DNA from: Bradysia coprophila
Lineage: Eukaryota; Arthropoda; Insecta; Diptera; Sciaridae
DNA: 64,000 nucleotides
Direction: 5' to 3'
Assembly (NCBI RefSeq): GCF_014529535.1
Contig: NW_023503493.1
Location: forward strand, 6,480,001 to 6,544,000
Part shown: positions 37,901 through 48,300 of the stretch, piece by piece
Layout of the letters: each line of letters begins with the position of its first letter
Numbering within the stretch: position 1 is the first letter of the stretch
Notes under the pieces: model-generated
The model's input: only the letters and a program-made list of their open reading frames with translations
Databases searched by the model: none
Told to the model about the DNA's origin: nothing
Position numbers and translations under genes: made by a program

Positions 37901-40900
37901 ATATGACCAATATTATTATCGGGTCTATTACTTCCATCGATCAAAGTATTTTTAAACTGTTGATTTTAAATCTAGTACTTCAATTGTTTTAAACATCCAT
38001 TTTACCATTATAAGAGACCATATTATCCAGAGGCTGTCATTATTTTTGTCGTCGTTATCGATAACAGATGAATAGCAGTATGTGACAGGTTAAGCTATTT
38101 TTCGGACTCTACGGCATTGTAATGCTTGATTGAATATTGTTTATGTTTATCTGCTATCGAGAACGACTATAAATATGAATAACGAGTTCTCTAACTACCA
38201 TCGACTTATATAGCAAAATGCATATTAGAACAAATGAACTTGAAGACTACATTTCAATCCGTCGAAAAGACTTAGTTCAAATCAATTTATTCGATAACTG
38301 CTCGTACGAAATTCTAGCCGACTGATAATGGTTCAATTCCTTGAATTTTTGCAGATTTTGCAGATTTTGCAGAGTACCAAGATTTTTTGAGAGAAGAAAC
38401 CTAGTCTAGGGTTCTACGAAGAACATCCGTTTTTATAGACCCCTCTAAACTTTTTAGGAGCAATGCACGATAGCTTGAGTAATTGTGAACCGATTTTCAT
38501 AAAATGGGTTTCGATCTGTGACGAAAAAAATTCCTGAGGATGGGCAATTTCGACCAAATGATCTGGGAGTAGTTCCCAGAGGAAAATTTTTCTGGTTTTC
38601 TGATGGCACTATAACAAGACAAATTCGGAATCAGTTGTAAAACTTTTGGTTATAATCCAAGAGGAATAGAATTTTAGGAGTCATGTTCCTAGCAGGACAA
38701 TATCGCAAAAACGATCTCGGAGTTATTCCTAAAAGAATTTTTCCCTATTTTCTAGATGGAACGATAACTTGGGTAGTGCTGAACCGATTTCCAAAATTTT
38801 TGTTTCATTCAAATTCATTGGAGAATCATATTCAAGAAGTCTGGTTTACAGATTGACCAAATCGATCTAATGTTCTGGGAGTCTATTCCCAAAAGCGTTT
38901 TTCCTGAAATATTTGATGGCCGATAACTATAGCAATTCTGAACTTTGTTCCAGTCGATGAAGGATGCAATTTTCTGATTGATAATCACCTGCAACAGGCA
39001 TTCTTTTTCCATAATTAACTCGCAGACTAATATTACTATGCCCGACCTCTTACCAAGGCTGTAAACTTTGGGGAGGTCATGCAGATACAGATACGCGGTT
39101 GACACACCACAGCTGACGATAAAATGGCGGATTTCATACAAAGATTCACCTACTGAGACGATTCTCGTCGCCATGACGATTTTTTTATCTGTAAAATCAT
39201 CAGAAGTGATGTGTTCCCGCGTATCTAATAAAAATGGCGATCTGCGTGACCTCCCCAAAGTTTACAGCCTTGATCTCTTGGATCATCAGTAGGCATAAAC
39301 TGTCATAAACTGTATTACAAGAGAATTGAAAGTGCTAATTACTACTACCTTCTACCTTTTTTCCCGATGTTGATTTGACAATATCAGGGATTTTCTTCAA
39401 GTTACCATAAAACTCTACTATCTCTCTTTTTATAATATGTGCGTATGTATCGCGCTATAATCGTTAAATCTGTTATATCCTTCGTAACGTATCAACTAGG
39501 CCCCACCTTTTGGGCGGGTCAGGTCCCTTGACTTCCACTTTTCTAAATGTATTTTTGACGTATTCATGAAAACTTGTCACATTTAATACATAATATATTT
39601 ACTATATTAATGACTCCAGGCAAATGACAGTAAAATTTGACTTTTTTTTCTTGGAAACCATCGAGGGTAAGGTGGTATGATTTTTGACCACTTTTTGAGC
39701 ATCAACCTCAAATCATAAATAAAATATGACTCGTGTAGATTACGACCTTCGCTTCGCTCTGGCCGTAAACTTCCCACTCGTATGAGCTGTCTATTATTAG
39801 GTTTGATTGCATTTTTTTTACATGAGAGATGCGAAGTTTGTTTTGTGAATGTGGAACGAGGACTTTTTCACAAAATAAAAAAGTGCGATAGATGTTCTTC
39901 TCTTACAATTTTGCGTAAAAAAAGGAAGTTCCCCGGTACTTAATATACCTTCACATGGTGACATGGTAATAAATGAACTTAATTAGTTTTTGGTTCATCG
40001 TTAAAAATAACTCAGTTTACCAATATTTTCGGTAAATTGGTACCACTCTATAATGGTAAAGGGATTAAAAATATTTGTAAAAGAAGAAATTTATTGGTAG
40101 ATCGAGAAAAAATAATCCCTCGATTTCCCATTCACAAAACATTCAATCGTGAATAAAATGTCACGACTCGTGTGAATTACGGCCCTCGCTTCGCTCTGGC
40201 CGCAAACTTCACACTCGTAAAATTTTTACAATATTCATTTAATTCCATGTATTTAAAAAAAATCTTCAAAAATTAGTTGAGATAATTCATCTTATATTCT
40301 CTGCAAAAATTTAACTTTTTTATTAAAATTTCTTACACTTTTTAATCAAAGTGTGCTAATTTGATGACAGGCATTTTGCTGGCGTAAGATGTGGTTGTAA
40401 AGGGAGTAAAAAACTACCTATTTGATAAATGACAAACAACTATCAAGTTTTTAGTCAGCTATCAAGTTCTTAGTCAACTATCAAGTTGCTAGTCAACTAT
40501 CAAATTTGATAGTCAACAATCAAATTTGATAGTCAACAATCAAATTTGATAGTCAACTATCAAGTTGTTAGTCAACTATCAAATTTGATAGTCAACTATC
40601 AAGTTGCTAGTCAACTATCAAATTTGATAGTCAACTATCAAGTTGTTAGTCAACTATCAAATTTGATAGTCAACTATCAAGTTATTAGTCAACTATCAAG
40701 TTTTTAGTCAACTATCAAGTTGTTAGTCAACTATCAAATTTGATAGTCAACTTCAACTATCAAGTGGTTAGTCAACTATCAAGTTGCTAGTCAACTATCA
40801 AGTTGCTAGTCAACTATCAAATTTGATAGTCAACTATCAAGTTGTTAGTCAACTATCAAATTTGATAGTCAACTATCAAGTTGTTAGTCAACTATCAAAT

Positions 40901-41854
40901 TTGATAGTCAACTATCAAGTTGCTAGTCAACTATCAAATTTGATAGTCAACTATCAAGTTGCTAGTCACCTATCAAATTTGATAGTCAACTATCAAGTTG
41001 TTAGGAAGAGATGGAAGAGATGTTTACAAGTTAGAAGATGGGCGTCGAATGATGAAATTATTCTTCCTACTAGTTTCATGCACGTCGAAAACAAACTTAT
41101 ATGATTTACCGACACTACCAAACAAAATCAAATTTCATCAAAGTAATATTTTTTAATTGAGGCTATGATCAACAATATAAAATCCCGTTTTTCTCGGATA
41201 GCTTCCAGAACCTTAGTCCTACATAGCCCATCTTCGAACTTAGCCTCGGGACTTTAATTCCACGTATTTAAAAAAAAGAATCATCCAAATTGGTTAAAAA
41301 TTACTCAAGTTATCGTGCCCTCAACGATTTTTTGTTACCCACATTTAACGTTTTTCATAGCATTTCATACATTTTCAATCACAGTTAACCTTTTTGTTAC
41401 CCACATTTTTCGATATTTTCTGGTGTAAGACCCTGACTTTCAGTCAAGGGAATTAATGATTAAAGCAGAATCTTTTACTTCATTTGTTTTACCATTTATT
41501 TTACCAGATCCGAATTGGCCTTGGGTAATTGCCTAAATTGATCGTTACTGTTGATAAAACATAACTATCCGTTTCTGGAAGAATGGAAAGGATGGACTTC
41601 TGGGGGGACAAAAAAAACTAATTCTTATGGGATTAATTGTTCTAAATACGCTAAATGCAAGAAGTACGGCACCACTCGATTTATAATGGATTGATAGTTA
41701 TTTCGTTAATACCATTTATATCAATCCGTTTCTGCAATTCAACAGCTCGCTGTTGCGTTTCGTATCCATTTTCGGTGTAGTAGAAAACGCTGGCCCCGAA
41801 AAATAAATAGGCTGTGTAAAATCCTAACAGCGCTAGCCATTGCCTTGGAGACAT
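34973..41854 (-). CDS. ORK1-type two-pore-domain K+ channel, tandem copy A
   Basis: This is a potassium leak channel subunit for the plasma membrane. K2P subunits pair to make one pore. Coding exons in transcript order are 41854-41713, 37787-37608, 37422-37301, 37238-36987, 36750-36647, 36549-36402 and 36337-34973. Together they encode 770 aa with all frames kept. M1 lies in [20 protein letters not shown]. An extracellular cap with Cys73 and an N-glycosylation site (NHT, 79-81) follows. The pore-1 filter is TLGYG (106-110), with Leu instead of the usual Val/Ile. M2 and M3 follow, then pore 2 TIGFGD (218-223) and M4. The long cytoplasmic tail has [11 protein letters not shown], a [12 protein letters not shown] block, [11 protein letters not shown] and basic RRXS sites that look like kinase targets. 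The stop is followed at once by AATAAATAAAT, a likely poly(A) signal. Intron 1 (3.9 kb) carries a palindromic satellite and several MITEs. ORK1-family membership is firm; what copy A conducts is unknown. Confidence 0.92.
37882..38089 (+). mobile_element. TTAA-flanked MITE, complete copy
   Basis: TTAA stands on both sides (37878-37881 and 38090-38093). The ends are CCTGCTACAGAC and GTATGTGACAGG. The core has TATTACTTC, GTACTTCAATTG, a TCATTATTTTTGTCG run and GTTATCGATAACAGATGA. TTAA duplications fit piggyBac-type (or Kolobok) transposition, by inference. The same sequence recurs across the window. Confidence 0.8.
39054..39272. mobile_element. 219-bp MITE, CAAGGCTGTAAACTTTGGGG ends
   Basis: A 27-base terminal inverted repeat (CAAGGCTGTAAACTTTGGGG at the left, its exact inverse ending 39272) flanks a non-coding interior. 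The left and right flanks do not give a clean duplication. It lies in intron 1 of channel copy A. Confidence 0.72.
39718..40222. repeat. Two copies of a CTCGTGTGAATTACG element
   Basis: ACTCGTGTAGATTACGACC...ACTTCCCACTCGTA (39729-39782) and ACTCGTGTGAATTACGGCC...ACTTCACACTCGTA (40165-40220) match closely. Each contains CGCTTCGCTCTGGCCG. Confidence 0.65.
40440..41006. repeat. Palindromic satellite, ~39-bp unit, in intron 1 of channel copy A
   Basis: About 570 bases are built of TAGTCAACTATCAA followed alternately by ATTTGATAGTCAAC and GTTGTTAG/GTTGCTAG. TATCAAATTTGATA is itself a perfect palindrome, so each unit can form a cruciform. One unit carries a small duplication (AACTTCAACTATC, 40750). 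Confidence 0.92.
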
Positions 41855-44800
41855 TTTATTTTGTTTGTATCTGTGTTATGATTTATCTATCACAGAGTTT
41901 GATTTTCATAGTTTTTGTTGTGTTGGTTGGTTCTTTAATTAAATCTTAGAGTCTTTCATAGTTTCTTGTTTGACACTAAACGTTTACGTTTTTAAATTAA
42001 ATCCTAAAATCTTTCACATCCGGTAAATCCAGCTTGAGTAGTAGAAGTAGCAGCATTGAAGAAAATAATAAAATGTATTTAAGATCACTCTTGTATATCA
42101 CTTCCATTTTGCTTGATTTTTCAATCAAATTGACTGATTACTCGTAAACGGGATCAAACTATTCACATCATACCACTTTCCGATATTCACAGTCGAGGAT
42201 GTTTCCCTTTTCTTCAGAAATCGTTAAATTAAAGACGTCCTACGAATCACTCCCGTATTGTACATAAGAGGATTTGAATCATATTACCACGACGAGGACC
42301 AAGAATTGACTAAATAAAATCGCTGACCAAAGCTTTCTTCCAATTTAAATAAACTGTACTAAACTGCGATAACCTCCATTTTTTCAACATCCAATTGACG
42401 AGATATTATTTCTTTCATAATTTTTCAGAGTTTTGTATTGTATGACACGGGATTGCGTCCACAAAAGCGCGCTCAAATTTATTTTTATTGCGAGTTGGTG
42501 GTAATAATAAATGTTTAGGTGAACCATTCGTAACTGTAGATAATTCAATATTCTTTACCGAATTAGGTCGTCGTATAATAGTAGATTACGTCCTTGTTTC
42601 GAACTTTTTAATTTGCCAATGGTGACGTTAGTAGCTCGTGCCGAAGGCGAGGGATGCAACCACACAAAGCAAAGTACAAATGATGTTTAACGCAATGACG
42701 TAATGGCGCATTTCTCGGTGGCTTAGTTCAAGATTCGAAGATTTTTATTTTGAAGGACTAGACCTTAAGGAGCTATATAAAATAAACGGTACATTTTAAA
42801 CGCATGCTGTTGATCAATTTTTTTTGCTCAAAGTTGCATCGATTAAAAATAGAAAAACATTACTAACGCCGACCCGTACGAAACACCTATTCGTATCAAA
42901 AGCCTTTAATGGGAAACTCTTCATTTCTCTTACTTCATTTTCTTCTCTGCTGAAAAACTATTCTCCCTTTAAAATCACTTACATTATCCACTCTTTGCCT
43001 TGTTATCATATACAACTAAATTGCCGGAGGCAATATAGACAGCCCCGTACGAAGTCAAATTTCATAAATTCCTATTTAAACAGCTATATTTCACTATAAA
43101 TAAACATTTCACAGATGAATATGCCTGTATATAGCTCAATATAGGTGAATATAGGTATATATAGATGTCCATATATGGAATGCCTGAAGCACCCCACACA
43201 CATAACAAATTATTTCCATGTTAACAGAAACTCTCTAAGTACCATTTTTCCCAAGATATATCACTTTTAATAAAATCCAATATGGCCGCCGGCAGCCATT
43301 TTGTTAGGAGACCGGAAATAGTACCGACGCTTTACATTCGTTAATACCTTTCAAACAAAAAAAAATTCATGAAATTCGGTCAAAATTTACTCGAGATATT
43401 GTCAAAATACACCACGTTCACTGTACTTCCGAGTAGCCAGATAAGAGCTCACTTCAAGAGACCTAGCTCACGCTCCGGAGAACATAATTTCATAAACTTT
43501 TTTTCCCCTGATTGGTACGGTCAATACCTATCTAATAAAGCTAAAACAGACGAAATATGTTCAAATGTGGCCGACCTACAAGCAAAAACTGCTTACCGCC
43601 CTGTGCCTGTTCTACACCAAGGGGTCTAACTCACGAGTCGGTCATCCGATTTCCATAAACTTTTTTTTTGTCGATCGGTATTGTAAATACCTTTTATTTG
43701 ACGTATCACTTACAAGTTTAACGCTTAAATGTCCGGAGATATCTTCGAAAAACCGTAAAGCACTTATTGGGCCACAGCTCGGGAGGGGTCGATCCAAAAT
43801 CACTCATCTTCGAACTTAGCCTGTCTTTTGACATTACCAAACGGGAAAAAAAAGAATTTTCAAAATCGGATGCGTTTTACTCAAGTTATCGTGCAGACAG
43901 ACAGACGGACAGACAGACATTTTTTTTCTCGCGGATTTGGCATCTCTAGACAACCACAATAGGTTTCCCCTTACTCAGGGAGTCCAATTCGACGTGTTAC
44001 GGACGTATGCGTAAACCTATAAGACCCCAGTACTTCGTACGGGTCTAAACACATGAATGTTATGCAACCCTCACACTTGTCAAAATCGACTGAATCACAA
44101 TAAAGTCCTTCAGTTGTTGAGTGCTACACTTTCTTCGGTAATATTTGATGCCTATCGCATAGTATCGCTGAGAGGATATATCGCAACAAAATCATTAAAT
44201 CTATTACTTCATTTGTGAAAAGTATCTAGTGTTTGATACTAATCTATTACTTCAATATTTTCATCATATACATCACCAGCCATAGCTAATCTCTTATCAT
44301 TGTCGTTCTCGACAGTAGATGCACTAGTCATTTGCCTTCAAAATTAATTTAGTGCAATTCGAGGAAAATTTGCCTCGAGTTTGTGAAAATATCAAATCCC
44401 AATTGAATGTCTATTTTTTGACCGTTAATTCGGGTCAACTCGCGACTCAGAGATGATTAGTTCTAGAGGCAAAGCTCTCAAACGAAATGATTTCTTTATC
44501 GTTATTTTTGAACGGAAGCTTTTATTAAGAAAACATTTGTTGAATGTCTGTTTGTAAGCCATTGAGTTTTTAAAACGTTTTTAGGAAAATTCAGTCGAAT
44601 CGAAAAACTCTCCTTAGGAAACTTAGGATTTCCTCTCCAAGCAACAGACCAAACCGACGTCTAAGCGCATTAGCTTTAATGTGCAATTATCGCTTTTTCC
44701 GTCACTTACATTTAACCTCAGATGTCACCCTTGCTTACCATTCATCAAATGAGGATATGATATTCATCTTCATAAAAAAAATTAACTTCCACGAGAATTA

Positions 44801-45363
44801 TACCAAGAAATGTTATTAACCTTGTAACAAAATCTTATGTCTGTGTACGTACTTCATTGTCGTTTTAAATCCCAAAGAATTATCTAATAAATCTATGAGT
44901 TGGATATTTAAATTGGTTATGATTGCAGTCAGTACTTTTTTCGAATGAGTAGAATGTTTGTATTGAATGGAGAGTCGGGCGGCTAACGTTTATGTAAACT
45001 AATTTTTATCTTCGTTGGATGGATCTCTATATGTTACGAACAATTAACTCCTGAAGGCTATGTCCTTCGTAGATCCAAATAGTCGGAATGAATGCTATCC
45101 CATGTGGCATTTCGAGGGAAGTTTTTTTAGAAACAACTTTTTTGCGACATGCTTCCAGTTCTTTGAATATTAGTGGCACTTTTATGCTAATTTTGACAAA
45201 TTAATGATTCCATTTTTGCTAAGGCAGACAATCAACGGTTAAACAAGACATAGGGACGTAAAAGCAGTTGAAGTTCAAATTTTTTATTTTATTTCACTGC
45301 AAACATTTATATACAACGCCCTCTTTCGACGGTTTTTCCTTTCATCCACAAAGTTTTCTTGCG
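41855..45363. other. Spacer between channel copies A and B
   Basis: This should hold copy A's promoter and 5' UTR and copy B's 3' UTR (AATAAA-like signals on the - strand around 45285-45295). It contains the CCCGTACGA-ended element (42871-44048) and a decayed TTAA-type MITE (44190-44340). No other gene is recognised. Confidence 0.5.
42871..44048. mobile_element. Second element of the CCCGTACGA-ended family
   Basis: It starts near GACCCGTACGA (42871) and ends TCGTACGGGTC (44048). Its right end shares about 60 bases with the element ending at 11808. It contains a (CAGA)n-rich run (43890-43920) and a repeated block (ATCTTCGAACTTAGCCT) also present at about 41230, which suggests a further decayed fragment there. 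It has no protein of its own; frames across it are shadows. Confidence 0.5.
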
Positions 45364-48300
45364 TTACGTATTTCTGGCCAGCGGACTCGGGCCGTGTGGC
45401 AATTTCTTTTGTAACAATATTGATGGTGGTATCGACGGATTGTTTCGCTCCGGTGATGTGTTTGCTAAACGTATACTAGATCGGTGTACAGTCGGCTTTA
45501 GTGCGACCGTTGTCGTATATTGTGGTGGAGGATAGTGTGGTAGTAGCGATAAGTGACGAGAAAAGGACGATGGATTTGGAGTTGATTGAGTGGAAATTTT
45601 CCGCATGTGCTCCTTGTTATCAGAGCTGGAGAAAACGGTTGTGTAGCCGGGTATTGGACGAAGGGAACCACGTCTACTATTAACCATTTGGCTTAGATGA
45701 CTTTTCATCTTTGGTGAAGCATTTACCGGTCCATTTTCGTAGACAGCCGATGTGTGAACCACTTCCAATGCCCGAATTAGGTCTGCAATTGAAGTATTTT
45801 CTAACAATTCTGACTTTGTTCCGTGTATGGGCGCATCCAGAATCGAAATTATGCTGTCTCTGCCCCTTGAAGTGGACGATATGTATTCACGCGGCAAACT
45901 GATGATGGAATCCCGTTTCGCATTCCTTTTTTCCGTTTCTGAAAAGACAACCGAATTTCGTTTGCTCTGTTCTGAAAGTAATCGAACGCGTGGCTTCTTG
46001 AGCATTCGATTCAGCGCTTCTTTGTTGACAACATTTTGTAAATCTTTGTTATCCTCATCGTCTGGAATGTGCAAACTAACTGAACGATTGAAAACGTTCG
46101 GCCGTGACGAAACAGTCGCGTCTGTTGTTGCTCTGATTTCATTCGAATTTCTTCCGTTCCAGGTCAATTGATTAAAATTACTTAAACTACTCGCACGGGA
46201 TGCATGCAGCTCAGCATCGCACCGATGCAATGACCAAGCGGAATAACTTTTTTCCGACGATAAAATTTGAGAATCCGAAAATCCGTTTATACCCATTTCC
46301 GAGCCACTCCGATCAATTTCATCTTGTTGTCGAATACTGCCCAATGCTGACACCACCTTTGTTATCAAATCGTCCTCGCCACGGCTGTTTGTCGAATTTC
46401 GGAATGTTTTTTGACGATCGATGTGGTACAGGTCACTGTCGGATTGCGTTTTATGCAAATTCGTCGAACCCATTCGTAAACTAATTGGCGTTGAGTCAGG
46501 GGCTAATGAATATGATCTACCGAGCACTGACCGTCCGGTGTTTTTGTAATGGTACAACGAAAGATCGGGACAGGACGAGGATCGCGGTAAAAATATACTT
46601 TGTCTTTTGGAGGAAACATCGTTGTAAACGGGCTGTAAAGGATATTAAGGTCAGTTTCAATTTCGACAATATCCACTTTCAATATGCTTCGCTGCGCTCA
46701 CCTTAACTTTCAACAAGTTAACTTCGTTAAGAAGACGTCGCAAAAAGTTCAAATCTTTGGAGACTTCTTGTCGCACAAGATGTTCAGTTGCTTTGATATT
46801 CTGGGAAATTTTATGTTCCCATTTAGCCACTCGTTTAGATTTCATTGCTCTGTAAATACAATGCAACGGTGAGTCATTTTTATGTGAAATTTATCCGATT
46901 TTTGGCTTCTTCGTACTTGGCAACAAAATTTATTAACATCAACACGTATCCCAAACCGGCAATGTTCCAAAAAATTATGAAAATTTCATATGCTAAAAAG
47001 TACAGATGAAATTCTCGTTCCTAAATCATTTGAGTTTTTAAATAGAAATTTGTAGTTGCTAGTCGGAAGGGATATTCTCGAAGTAATATCTACCTGATGA
47101 GATTGAAATGTCGGCACCAGATCTCCATATCCAACTGTAATTAAGAAACAGAGAGTTCATTACTTTCACACTTAGACAGAATTACATTTTATTTGATCAT
47201 GTAGGTCGAGCCCTATTTCCCTTATTCAATATTCGATGAAAAATCGATTTTAAAAATGTGTTGGCCGAAAGTGAGTCCCTCAGTTTTACTATTCTTTAAC
47301 TGACATCTGTTAATGTTATCAGCGGTGACGGGTATTCAGCTATCAATAGTTATTCACAAAATAGAAAGAACGATCAGCGAAAAATGAAGGGATCCATCAT
47401 GCATCAAATCCCTTGCCTCCTTCCATTTCTTTGCATGAACCCATGTCAAGCTAATCATTTCATTTGGTAAAATGAATTCGAGCGATTCCCGAAGGGCCTT
47501 TTGAAGTTTTTCAAGGATGTTTGTGAGTTCTGGGCTTTTTACAAATGAAGTGTACGCCCCGAAGTAACTCAGGTGTTCATTAAAAATGTTGAACGTCCAC
47601 AAAATATTCTGAAATATTGACACCAGCAATTAACATCAAAAGAGACAATTTTCCGACGTGTGTGATGTCATCTGTGTTATCGACAGAGGGATTCTTTTGA
47701 ATTTCGACTGACCGAAATCGGCACTATTTATTCCGATACTTTTTTATATATGCCTAGTTAGGCCTTGGTACCTAGGCCCCAAAACCAGTCTCAGATATTT
47801 CTGATCATCCATACCTCGCTGGTTGTAAGTGGCCAAAAGTCGAAAAGTGAGGTTTCGTAATCCGGATTTCAGTTCCGTATGGTGGTAAGGACAGGGTCGT
47901 GTATGGGTTCGTTGGAAAGTTGAGGTCAAGTACTCCTGGGGCAAATATTAACTTCAAAAAATTTGATGATAAACGGCCGAAAATATGACTTCCGGAAAAT
48001 TATTTATGTGACGTTAAAGTCAGATCCGGTGCTTGAGAGTGCTTTGCTCGTCTTCATCTCGAAATACAACCTTTCCACACGCCTCAACAAAAAATGTCCC
48101 AGCGAGACAGTAATGTACTATTACATGCTTTTGATTTCCTTAGGGTCGAAAATGGCTTATAATATTTCTAGGAGAAACAGGAGAATCTGTTTGGGAAATC
48201 ACAGCATGCAATAGTATTTTACGTGACTAGGGATAAAAAGATGAAAAGTAGAGTTTTCGTGTGAATTTTGTTGATCAGAGGCGAAGCCGAGGTCAATAAA

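Noticed and set aside
38815..39258. 147-codon - strand frame
   Set aside because: Most of it runs through the CAAGG-ended MITE at 39054-39272; no protein family is recognisable.
40440..41006. CRISPR-like array
   Set aside because: Units are contiguous with no unique spacers, and the DNA is clearly from an animal genome with introns.
40784..41104. 106-codon frame with [13 protein letters not shown] repeats
   Set aside because: It is a translation of the palindromic satellite; the repeat is explained at the DNA level.
43369..43949. Frames with RQTDRQT-type wording near 43.9 kb
   Set aside because: They come from a (CAGA)n simple repeat inside a non-coding element.
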